From the NCBI RefSeq assembly GCF_027484205.1, contig NZ_JAIXUB010000023.1:82577-146576 (forward strand): DNA of 64,000 nt, written 5' to 3'. This stretch comes from Flavobacterium sp. (GTDB lineage Bacteria > Bacteroidota > Bacteroidia > Flavobacteriales > Flavobacteriaceae). Below are positions 56,254-64,000 of this stretch, piece by piece. Position 1 is the first letter of the stretch. Every line of letters starts with the position of its first letter. A program made the translations under genes and the position numbers. The notes beneath the pieces are model-generated. The model saw only the letters and a program-made list of their open reading frames with translations, was not told the DNA's origin and ran no database searches.

Positions 56254-56261
56254 TACTTTTG
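56254..56261 (+). promoter_or_regulatory. Candidate -7 box for the ABC-F gene
   Basis: TACTTTTG fits TAnnTTTG, 25 bp before the start codon; the nearest upstream TTG is too far (26 bp), so only the -7 part is supported. Confidence 0.45.
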
Positions 56262-56283
56262 CACCGAAATTTAAACATAATAA

Positions 56284-57906
<1,623 letters not shown>

Positions 57907-57935
57907 ATAAATTAAAAATTAAGAATTAAAAATTA

Positions 57936-58295
57936 ATGAGTGTAAAAGAGAATATAATTCAGCAGAAATCATTTGCTTTTGCGGTTAGGTCTATAAATGC
58001 TTATAAATTTTTAACTCAAGAAAAAAAAGAATTTATTCTATCTAAACAATTTTTAAGAAGTGCTACAAGTATAGGTGCAAATGTTGAGGAAGCAATTGGA
58101 GGTCAGTCCAATGCCGATTTTATTTCAAAAATTAGTATTTCTTACAAAGAAGCAAGAGAAACAATTTATTGGGTAAGATTATTGAAAGAAACCTCATATT
58201 TAAATGAAAGTGAAGCAAATAGTTTATTAGAGGATGCTACTGAAATTTGTAAAATTTTAGCGAAAATAAAGATAACAATGAAAAAGGATAATTAA
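57936..58295 (+). CDS. Four-helix bundle protein (23S rRNA intervening-sequence protein family)
   Basis: A 119-residue protein with NIIQQKSFAFAVRSINAYKFLTQEKKEFILSKQFLRSATSIGANVEEAIGG and SISYKEARETIYWVRLLKE, which define the four-helix bundle/S23 family first found in intervening sequences of 23S rRNA genes and often near mobile segments. Here it lies between the ABC-F gene and pyrR, far from any rRNA. Its stop codon lies inside the stem of a perfect terminator hairpin. Flanking A/T-rich stretches of the type attaaaaattaagaatt are seen. Function unknown. Confidence 0.9.
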   Translation: MSVKENIIQQKSFAFAVRSINAYKFLTQEKKEFILSKQFLRSATSIGANVEEAIGGQSNADFISKISISYKEARETIYWVRLLKETSYLNESEANSLLEDATEICKILAKIKITMKKDN

Positions 58296-58310
58296 TAATT
58301 ATCCTTTTTT
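58281..58310 (+). terminator. Terminator overlapping the end of the four-helix bundle gene
   Basis: GGATAATT and AATTATCC flank the loop AAT, preceded by AAAAA and followed by seven T residues. The left arm codes for the last residues and stop of the preceding gene. Confidence 0.88.
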
Positions 58311-58361
58311 TATTAATTGATAATTTTTAATTTTAAATTTGTAATTAATTATAGCTTCATT

Positions 58362-58901
58362 ATGAGTCAAAAAACATTGCTCACTTCTAAAGAAGTAACT
58401 ATTATTCTTCATCGTTTGGCTTGTCAATTGATTGAAAAGCATCTTGATTTTTCAGACACTGTTTTAATTGGATTGCAACCACGCGGAAAGTTTTTAGCAG
58501 AACGAATTAAGCAAATTTTAGAGCAAGAATATCAAGTTAAGAACATCCAACTCGGATTTTTAGACATTACCTTTTTCAGAGATGACTTCCGTCGTGGCGA
58601 AAAACCATTGGAAGCCAATAAAACCCAAATCGACTTTTTAGTAGAAAATAAGAAAGTGGTTTTCATCGATGATGTTTTGTATACTGGACGAAGTATTAAT
58701 GCGGCTTTAACTGCTGTACAATCTTTTGGAAGACCATCAGAAGTAGAACTTTTAACCTTAATTGATAGACGTTTCAGCCGTCATTTGCCTATTCAACCTG
58801 ATTACAGAGGAAGACAAGTAGATGCCATCAATAACGAAAAAGTAAAAGTTTGCTGGATTGAAAATGATGGTGAAGATGCGGTTTACTTAATTAAAAATTA
58901 A
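58362..58901 (+). CDS. pyrR: Bifunctional pyr operon regulator / uracil phosphoribosyltransferase
   Basis: A 179-residue phosphoribosyltransferase-fold protein (start at ATG 58362, MSQKTLLTSKEVT; the frame is open 15 codons further up but without family similarity). The PRPP-binding loop is VVFIDDVLYTGRSINAA; GLQPRGKFLAERI and DITFFRDDFRRGEKP are PyrR signatures. In Firmicutes it binds pyr mRNA and attenuates transcription in response to UMP; in Bacteroidota the regulatory role is less clear. It is followed 58 bp later by pyrB, so a pyr operon is evident. Confidence 0.93.
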   Translation: MSQKTLLTSKEVTIILHRLACQLIEKHLDFSDTVLIGLQPRGKFLAERIKQILEQEYQVKNIQLGFLDITFFRDDFRRGEKPLEANKTQIDFLVENKKVVFIDDVLYTGRSINAALTAVQSFGRPSEVELLTLIDRRFSRHLPIQPDYRGRQVDAINNEKVKVCWIENDGEDAVYLIKN

Positions 58902-58959
58902 AAATTACGGATTAAGAATATAAACTAAAACCAAGAACTACAACACAACTAAACAATAA

Positions 58960-59889
58960 ATGAAAGAATTAAGTGTAAACCATTTATTAGGAATTAAATA
59001 CCTTGTCAAAGAAGACATTGATTTGATATTTGAAACCGCAGATCATTTCAAAGAGGTTATCAATCGACCGATTAAAAAAGTACCTTCTTTGCGTGATATT
59101 ACTATTGCTAATATATTTTTTGAAAACAGTACGAGAACAAAATTATCGTTTGAGTTGGCTCAAAAAAGGCTTTCTGCAGATGTGATTAGTTTTTCGGCGG
59201 CACAATCTTCGGTAAAAAAAGGTGAAACGTTGATTGATACCGTGAACAACATTTTGTCCATGAAAGTCGATATGGTTGTGATGCGTCATGCAAATCCTGG
59301 TGCGGCTTATTTTTTATCACAAAATGTAAAGGCAAGTATTGTAAATGCTGGTGATGGTGCACACGAACATCCTACGCAAGCTTTGTTAGATAGTTTTTCG
59401 ATTAGAGAAAAATTAGGAGAAGTTGCTGGAAAAAAAGTTGTTATTGTGGGTGATATTTTGCATTCGAGAGTTGCTTTATCTAATATTTATGCTTTGCAAA
59501 TGCAAGGTGCTGAAGTAAAAGTATGCGGACCAAAAACGTTGATTCCTAAATATATTGAAAGTCTTGGAGTTTCGGTGGAACCAAATTTGAGAAAAGCACT
59601 GGAATGGTGTGATGTAGCGAATATGCTTCGTGTTCAAAACGAACGAATGGACGTGAATTATTTTCCATCAACAAGAGAATATGCACAACAATATGGTGTT
59701 GATAAAGCGTTGTTAGATTCTTTAAATAAAGAAATCGTAATCATGCATCCTGGACCAATAAATCGTGGTGTCGAAATTACATCAGATGTTGCCGATTCAC
59801 AACAATCGGTAATTTTAGACCAAGTTGAAAATGGAGTTGCTATCAGAATGGCAGTGATTTATTTATTGGCAAGTAAAATAAAACAGTAA
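58960..59889 (+). CDS. pyrB: Aspartate carbamoyltransferase catalytic chain
   Basis: Catalyses carbamoyl phosphate plus aspartate to carbamoyl aspartate, the committed step of pyrimidine synthesis. The carbamoyl-phosphate site FFENSTRTKLSFELA (STRT, residues 57-60) and HPTQALLD (137 onwards) are intact; VMRHANPGAA and MHPGPINRGVEI complete the active site. At 309 aa it is the usual length of a free catalytic chain; no pyrI regulatory subunit gene follows. Together with pyrR it forms a small pyr operon. Confidence 0.96.
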   Translation: MKELSVNHLLGIKYLVKEDIDLIFETADHFKEVINRPIKKVPSLRDITIANIFFENSTRTKLSFELAQKRLSADVISFSAAQSSVKKGETLIDTVNNILSMKVDMVVMRHANPGAAYFLSQNVKASIVNAGDGAHEHPTQALLDSFSIREKLGEVAGKKVVIVGDILHSRVALSNIYALQMQGAEVKVCGPKTLIPKYIESLGVSVEPNLRKALEWCDVANMLRVQNERMDVNYFPSTREYAQQYGVDKALLDSLNKEIVIMHPGPINRGVEITSDVADSQQSVILDQVENGVAIRMAVIYLLASKIKQ

Positions 59890-59943
59890 AAAAATAATAT
59901 TTCAGTTTCTCCAAGACGAGATTCTGAAACAAGTTCAGAATAT

Positions 59944-60276
59944 ATGAAAGTAGATCAAAAAGGACATACAACAACCATAAAAGATACACAAGGTGATGTC
60001 AATTCGTTTCTTGAAAAAGTAACACAGGAACATCATAGTTTTAAGACTCAAAATTTAATACTAGACATTACTCACGATAAAAATATAACTTTAAAAGACA
60101 TAAAACTGTTTTCCGATTTATCTAAAACGCATAGAAAAGGCAAAAAATCATTTGTAATCGTTGCCGATGATATTGATTTTAACGCTGTTCCTGCAAAATT
60201 AATAGTCGTTCCTTCCTTACAAGAAGCACATGATATTATTGAGATGGAAGAGATTGAACGCGATTTAGGGTTTTAA
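59944..60276 (+). CDS. STAS-like small protein preceding rnz
   Basis: A 110-residue cytoplasmic protein with alternating strands and helices (LILDITHDKNITLKDIKLFSDLSKTHR, SFVIVADDIDFNAVPAKLIVVPSLQEAHDIIEMEEIERDLGF) that looks like a STAS/anti-sigma-factor-antagonist fold. Flavobacterial homologues next to rnz are sometimes labelled ribonuclease Z in databases by proximity, but it has no metallo-beta-lactamase motif and cannot be that enzyme. It lies 54 bp after pyrB. Role unknown. Confidence 0.75.
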   Translation: MKVDQKGHTTTIKDTQGDVNSFLEKVTQEHHSFKTQNLILDITHDKNITLKDIKLFSDLSKTHRKGKKSFVIVADDIDFNAVPAKLIVVPSLQEAHDIIEMEEIERDLGF

Positions 60277-60281
60277 GAAAA

Positions 60282-60353
60282 AGTTTAAGAGTTTAAGAGT
60301 TTAAAAGTTTGAGGGTTAAAAAGTTTATAAGTTTAATGGTTTAAGAGTTTAAA
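60282..60353 (+). repeat. Degenerate tandem repeat of an AGTTTAAG unit
   Basis: Eight or so imperfect copies of an 8-10-base unit (AGTTTAAG, AGTTTAAAAG, AGTTTATA, AGTTTAATGG) fill the gap between two genes. No gene or terminator is seen in it. Confidence 0.7.
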
Positions 60354-60362
60354 GAAATAAAC

Positions 60363-60572
60363 ATGAAATTAAATAACACAACAATATTATATATTTATGT
60401 AGGCGTATTATTTATACTAACCTATTTATTTGCAAGCCGATTAATTACAAGTTTTAAAACACAAGAGTTTGATTATTTACGTTTATCTGTGAATCTAGGT
60501 TTATTGATTTATATTATCATTAAAGTGGTGAAATTGGGTAAAGCGGAGAATGATAAAACGGATAATTTATAA
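60363..60572 (+). CDS. Small two-helix membrane protein
   Basis: A 69-residue protein with two membrane helices (about 6-27, TTILYIYVGVLFILTYLFAS, and 40-58, LRLSVNLGLLIYIIIKVV) and a charged C-terminus (KLGKAENDKTDNL). Start at ATG 60363. Its position 48 bp before rnz and conserved spacing suggest a real gene, but no family is recognised. Confidence 0.6.
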   Translation: MKLNNTTILYIYVGVLFILTYLFASRLITSFKTQEFDYLRLSVNLGLLIYIIIKVVKLGKAENDKTDNL

Positions 60573-60620
60573 GGTGTAACGCTTAACCTTTTTAAATATT
60601 TTAAACTTCTAAATCATTAA

Positions 60621-61529
60621 ATGAAACTAACTATACTGGGCTGTTATGCCGCAACGCCACGAACCATTTCCAATCCTACATCGCAAGTTTTAGAAATAAA
60701 AAATCGTTTATTCTTAATCGATTGTGCCGAAGGAACACAAGTGCAATTGCGCAAAAGTAAAGTCAAGTTTTCTAAAATCAATCATATTTTTATATCTCAT
60801 TTGCATGGCGATCATTTTTATGGATTAGTAGGATTAATTTCTACTTTCATGTTACTCAATCGCGAAAGTGATTTAACCGTTCATGGACCAAAAGGCATCA
60901 AAGAAATCATCTTACTTCAATTGCGAGCATCAGGTTCATTCACTGGATACAATTTATATTTTAACGAATTAGAATCCCATCAATCAGAAACTATTTTTGA
61001 AGACGATAGAGTAATGGTAAAGACCATTCCGTTAAAGCATCGTGTTTATACTAACGGATTTTTATTTCAAGAGAAAAATATCGAGCGAAAACTCAATATC
61101 GAAGCCGTTGAAGAATATGACATTGATAAAGTATATTACAACAAAATAAAATATGGTGGCGATATAACTTTAGACGACGGAACAATAATTCCTAATTCAG
61201 AGTTAAGTTTTCCTCCGCAAGTTGCAAAATCGTATGCGTTTTGTAGTGATACCTTGTACAACGAAGACATCATTCCCATTATTGAAAACGTAGATTATCT
61301 TTATCACGAAAGTACTTTTTTAGAAAGCGAAGCCCACTTATCTGAAAGAACCATGCATTCCACAGCTAAAGAAGCTGCAACAATTGCATTGAAAGCAAAT
61401 GCAAGTAATTTAATTCTCGGACATTATTCTACACGCTACGGCAATATAAATCTATTTAAAGAAGAAGCCCAAACTATTTTCCAAAACGTGATTCTTGCCG
61501 ATGATGGAAAAGAAATCGAAATGGAGTAA
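60621..61529 (+). CDS. rnz: Ribonuclease Z
   Basis: A 302-residue metallo-beta-lactamase-fold endonuclease that removes 3' trailers from tRNA precursors. MKLTILGCYAATPRTISNPTSQ is the typical start; the zinc motif is SHLHGDHFYGL (H60, H62, D64, H65); YAFCSDTLYNEDI and YHESTFLESEAHLSERTMHSTAKEAA carry further ligands, and LILGHYSTRY the last histidine. Full length and all motifs present. Confidence 0.96.
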   Translation: MKLTILGCYAATPRTISNPTSQVLEIKNRLFLIDCAEGTQVQLRKSKVKFSKINHIFISHLHGDHFYGLVGLISTFMLLNRESDLTVHGPKGIKEIILLQLRASGSFTGYNLYFNELESHQSETIFEDDRVMVKTIPLKHRVYTNGFLFQEKNIERKLNIEAVEEYDIDKVYYNKIKYGGDITLDDGTIIPNSELSFPPQVAKSYAFCSDTLYNEDIIPIIENVDYLYHESTFLESEAHLSERTMHSTAKEAATIALKANASNLILGHYSTRYGNINLFKEEAQTIFQNVILADDGKEIEME

Positions 61530-61537
61530 TGTAATAC

Positions 61538-61707
61538 TGAGCTTGTCGAAGTATGTAGCGAATGGCTTGGGCATTACTTGCAATCCATTTTCCTGCTGCT
61601 TGAACTCGCTTTTTTATAATGTTGCCCTCGAGTGCATTTCGACAAGCTCAATGTGACACCTCAGTCAACACTATAAAAAGAGCTCAAACAATTCAAGCAT
61701 CAGGGCT
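61538..61707. repeat. Nested inverted-repeat element between rnz and pdxH
   Basis: Outer arms TGAGCTTGTCGAA (61538-61550) and TTCGACAAGCTCA (61638-61650) are exact reverse complements, 87 bp apart. A second, imperfect pair is CCTGCTGCTTGAACTCG with the following TTTTTTATA (about 61600-61620) against TATAAAAAGAGCTCAA and TTCAAGCATCAGG (about 61672-61705). The element fills most of the 262-bp gap. The gagcttgtcgaa unit is a recurring intergenic repeat in Bacteroidota. No gene seen. Confidence 0.75.
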
Positions 61708-61758
61708 AATTAGTAATTCATTTTAACATTTGTTTCCGTTTTAAGAGCAAAATCTCTG

Positions 61759-61766
61759 TAACTTTG
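61759..61766 (+). promoter_or_regulatory. Candidate -7 box for pdxH
   Basis: TAACTTTG fits TAnnTTTG, 25 bp before the pdxH start codon; no TTG at 17-19 bp upstream. Confidence 0.45.
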
Positions 61767-61791
61767 TACCTACAATAATCAATTTAGTGCA

Positions 61792-62436
61792 ATGAAAGAT
61801 TTAGGCAATTACAGAAAATCCTACGATAAAAGTGAACTCTTAGAAACCAATATTCCAGAAGATCCAATCAATCTATTCAACAAATGGTTTCATGAAACCG
61901 AAGATTTTGGCGGTGTAGATGAAGTCAATGCCATGACTGTTTCCACAATTGGTTTAGATGGATTTCCTAAAAGTAGGGTAGTGCTTCTAAAAAAATTCAA
62001 TGAAGAAGGATTTATTTTCTACACTAATTATGATTCTGAAAAAGGAAAAGCTATTGCTAGTAATCCGCACGTTTGTCTTTCTTTCTTTTGGCCAAGTATT
62101 GAACGTCAAGTAATCATTAAAGGAATTGCAGAAAAAACACCTGCTACTGTTTCAGACAATTATTTTGATTCACGACCAGATGGAAGTAAACTAGGAGCAA
62201 TGGCATCACCACAAAGTCAAATCATTCCTGACAGAGATTTTTTAGAAAATCGATTAAAAGAATTAGAAAATCAATATGAAGGTAAAGAAATTCCCAGACC
62301 AGACAATTGGGGTGGCTTTTTAATTAAACCTCAAGAGGTTGAGTTTTGGCAAGGTCGTCCAAATCGTCTTCATGATAGGATTAGATATCAACTTCAAGAT
62401 GGCTTTTTATGGAAAATCGACAGAATTTCTCCTTAA
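61792..62436 (+). CDS. pdxH: Pyridoxamine 5'-phosphate oxidase
   Basis: An FMN-dependent oxidase (214 aa) making pyridoxal 5'-phosphate from the pyridoxine or pyridoxamine phosphates. FMN-binding segments SKSRVVLLKKF (read here as PKSRVVLLKKFNEEGFIFYTNYDSEKGKAI) and SFFWPSIERQVIIKGIAEK are intact; the substrate-binding end VEFWQGRPNRLHDRIRYQ ends with the conserved W and R/P residues (LWKIDRISP). Length matches the family. It has its own promoter-like box and stands alone. Confidence 0.96.
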   Translation: MKDLGNYRKSYDKSELLETNIPEDPINLFNKWFHETEDFGGVDEVNAMTVSTIGLDGFPKSRVVLLKKFNEEGFIFYTNYDSEKGKAIASNPHVCLSFFWPSIERQVIIKGIAEKTPATVSDNYFDSRPDGSKLGAMASPQSQIIPDRDFLENRLKELENQYEGKEIPRPDNWGGFLIKPQEVEFWQGRPNRLHDRIRYQLQDGFLWKIDRISP

Positions 62437-62607
62437 TATGTAAGAATTTTATATTAATAAATTTAAAATTAATGCATTTTGTCGATTTTATTTGACACTT
62501 AAACGATAAAGTAGTAGTATTGTATAACCAAATCAGAAAAACGTTCTTACAATATTAACCCTAAAGATACTTGCCCCACATCTATCTTAAAATTTAACCT
62601 ACTACTT

Positions 62608-63105
62608 ATGAAAACAAAATTACTTTCAGTATTTATGCCAATGGTATTGGTGTTTACTATGATGTCATGTTCATCTGATTCTTCTGATGATTTATCTGGA
62701 GATTCTAAAATTGTTACAGAATACAATTACACTACTGATGAGTTAGCTTTAGCCGATGTTATTAACGATTACAGAGTTTCGCAAGGAATGAATCCACTTC
62801 AAATTATCAATCATATTTCATATAAATCAGAAGAGCATAATGAATATATGATTGAAAATAATGTTGTGAGTCATGCTTATTTTACTCAAAGAGCTAACAA
62901 CATAATCGAAGTTTTAGGAGCTGTGAAAGTTGGAGAAAATATTGCTTATAACTTTTCAACACCAAGTGCTGCACTTCACGCTTGGCTAAATAGTCCAGGA
63001 CATAAAGCTAATTTAGATGGAGATTACACTCACTTTGGTATTTCAATTTCAATTAATCCTGAAACAGGAAAAAAATATTACACTAACATTTTCATGAAAA
63101 AATAA
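62608..63105 (+). CDS. CAP-domain (SCP/PR1-like) lipoprotein
   Basis: A 165-residue lipoprotein: MKTKLLSVFMPMVLVFTMMSC with lipidation at C21, followed by a serine/aspartate-rich linker (SSDSSDDLSGDS) typical of surface-exported Bacteroidota lipoproteins. The CAP domain (about 45-162) shows ADVINDYRVSQGMNPLQI, YKSEEHNEYMIENNVVSHAYF, VGENIAYN and AWLNSPGHKANLDGDYTHFGIS, i.e. the usual His and Glu cavity residues. Bacterial CAP proteins are exported and mostly of unknown role. A terminator follows. Confidence 0.92.
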   Translation: MKTKLLSVFMPMVLVFTMMSCSSDSSDDLSGDSKIVTEYNYTTDELALADVINDYRVSQGMNPLQIINHISYKSEEHNEYMIENNVVSHAYFTQRANNIIEVLGAVKVGENIAYNFSTPSAALHAWLNSPGHKANLDGDYTHFGISISINPETGKKYYTNIFMKK

Positions 63106-63138
63106 AGTATTGATTTTTATAGTTTTGTTTGATTTTAA

Positions 63139-63172
63139 AAAGCCATTAGCAAATGTTAATGGCTTTTTTATT
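63139..63172 (+). terminator. Terminator after the CAP lipoprotein gene
   Basis: AAAAAGCCATTA and TAATGGCTTTTTT form a strong stem with a 9-base loop and a T run. Confidence 0.88.
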
Positions 63173-63305
63173 TGCTTAATTTTAATTGTGCTTTAATATA
63201 TATTTTAAGTTTATATACTCTACTTTATAATATTCTTTGTTATAACTATTCAATTCATTTAAGTGAGTTGTTCTATTGCTGAGATTCGTTTATATTAAAT
63301 ATACT

Positions 63306-63327
63306 CATATCAATATATATTGATATG
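63306..63327. repeat. Perfect 22-bp palindrome
   Basis: CATATCAATAT is followed directly by its exact reverse complement ATATTGATATG. It has no loop and no T run, so it is not a terminator; an operator or cruciform is possible. It lies in the 445-bp gap (63106-63550), which otherwise holds two terminators, the TTTA microsatellite and no gene. Confidence 0.75.
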
Positions 63328-63390
63328 GTTATTGATGTAGATTGATTTAGAAATAGGAGAGAAGGCCTTTTTTAATTCATATTTGATTCA

Positions 63391-63441
<51 letters not shown>

Positions 63442-63486
63442 CTAATCTTATTCCTTATCTAATTTATAATCTTCTCTATATTATAT

Positions 63487-63520
63487 AAAAAAAGAACCAC
63501 ACAAATTAATGTATGGTTCC
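63487..63520 (-). terminator. Terminator of the OmpA-family gene
   Basis: On the minus strand, GAACCATAC pairs (one mismatch) with GTGTGGTTC and runs into seven T residues, 30 bp beyond the stop codon. Confidence 0.85.
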
Positions 63521-63550
63521 TAGGGTTTAAATAATTGTATATTAATTAAT

Positions 63551-64000
63551 CTACAATTTCGTAATAATAAATTCTGATCTTCTGTTAGCTTGGTGTTGTT
63601 CTTCGCTACAGTTAGATTGGTTAGTTGGTTCGCAACCGCAATTGTTTACTAGTTGTGATTCGCCATATCCTTTTCCTGTTAATCTGTTTTTAGCGATACC
63701 TTTTGAGATTAACCATGCCATGGTCGATTTAGCTCTTCTGTCTGACAATGCTGCGTTGTATGCTGCTGTTTGACGACAATCTGTGTGTGAACGTACATCG
63801 ATTTCCATAGTTGGGTTTTGTTCCATTACGTCTAAGATTTTTGCTAATTCTAAAGCTGCATCTGGACGGATGAATGATTTGTCTAAATCAAAATAGATGA
63901 TTTTGATTCCAAAGGCTTTTGCTAAATCATCACCTGGTTTAACAGGTTTTTTACCTAACTCTAATTCAATAGGTACAAATGTTTTTCCTGTTTCGTTAGC
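63551..64000 (-). CDS. OmpA-family outer membrane protein, C-terminal part (5' end outside window)
   Basis: The frame is open to the end of the window, so only the last 149 residues are visible. They form an OmpA-like peptidoglycan-binding domain: IKIIYFDLDKSFIRPDAALELAKILDVMEQNPTMEIDVRSHTDCRQTAAYNAALSDRRAKSTMAWLISKGI, with the Asp and Arg that bind diaminopimelate (SHTDCR, LSDRRAKS) present. A short insertion with cysteines (NCGCEPTNQSNC) precedes the final ANRRSEFIITKL. The protein should tether the outer membrane to the cell wall. In Flavobacteria such proteins often carry PD40 or tetratricopeptide repeats upstream, which cannot be seen here. Confidence 0.92.
   Translation of the reverse strand, partial: ANETGKTFVPIELELGKKPVKPGDDLAKAFGIKIIYFDLDKSFIRPDAALELAKILDVMEQNPTMEIDVRSHTDCRQTAAYNAALSDRRAKSTMAWLISKGIAKNRLTGKGYGESQLVNNCGCEPTNQSNCSEEQHQANRRSEFIITKL

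Noticed and set aside
59944..60276. Ribonuclease Z
   Set aside because: The small protein has no metallo-beta-lactamase motif; the real rnz is the gene at 60621-61529.

Overview
The window reads as a contiguous chromosomal piece of a low-GC member of the Flavobacteriaceae (Bacteroidota), most likely Flavobacterium or a close relative. The evidence is strong AT bias, almost no Shine-Dalgarno sequences, several promoters of the Bacteroidota form TTG-N17-19-TAnnTTTG, short lipoprotein signals of the type LxSC followed by acidic or basic residues, a small Bacteroidota-type SRP RNA, and typical families of the group (DUF5723, bbp2-like porins, CarboxypepD_reg-like proteins, KdpDE-like kinases, proteorhodopsin with Blh). 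I found no tRNA, rRNA, transposase, integrase or CRISPR array.

Layout. 1-7.7 kb: end of lpd, a secreted superoxide dismutase with an extra C-terminal domain, DoxX, then the pabB-tilS-dsbD run. 7.7-22.4 kb: two sensor kinases (one a 1346-residue hybrid), a small membrane protein/HTH pair, the comM-like AAA gene, HMG-CoA synthase family protein, a zinc peptidase, aldehyde dehydrogenase, a DUF5723 outer membrane protein, a pseudouridine synthase and panB. 23-30.5 kb: a potassium-type locus, with a KdpD-like kinase, KdpE-like regulator, a possible 16-codon leader ORF, kup, two porin-like barrels and a DUF389 membrane protein. 30.5-38.2 kb: a lipoprotein, serine dehydratase, a RarD/EamA exporter, dnaK with a repeat-rich upstream region, then the divergent pair blh/proteorhodopsin (retinal synthesis and a green-tuned DTE proton pump). 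38.2-45.3 kb: tandem paralogous membrane proteins, glutamine cyclotransferase, SRP RNA, a dipeptide epimerase-like enolase-superfamily gene, SDR, transaldolase-like fsa and a cysteine-less thioredoxin-fold lipoprotein.

Accessory region, about 45.4-56.2 kb: fourteen consecutive minus-strand genes, nearly all small lipoproteins, secreted or membrane proteins of unknown function, plus a membrane-anchored cytochrome c and a PD-(D/E)XK nuclease-like protein. From 46 kb on, nearly every gap holds a full or partial copy of one roughly 100-bp repeat. In the sense of the genes, the repeat puts a short hairpin with loop TTGCAAA (or its complement) just after the upstream stop codon and a TATATTTG promoter-like box 47-93 bp before the next start codon. 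This gene-plus-repeat organisation looks like a cassette array and is the best candidate for an undescribed system in the window.

56.3-64 kb returns to ordinary plus-strand housekeeping genes: an ABC-F ATPase, a four-helix-bundle gene, pyrR-pyrB, a STAS-like protein, rnz, pdxH, a CAP-domain lipoprotein, and at the edge the C-terminus of an OmpA-family protein on the minus strand, behind a 445-bp gap with a TTTA microsatellite.
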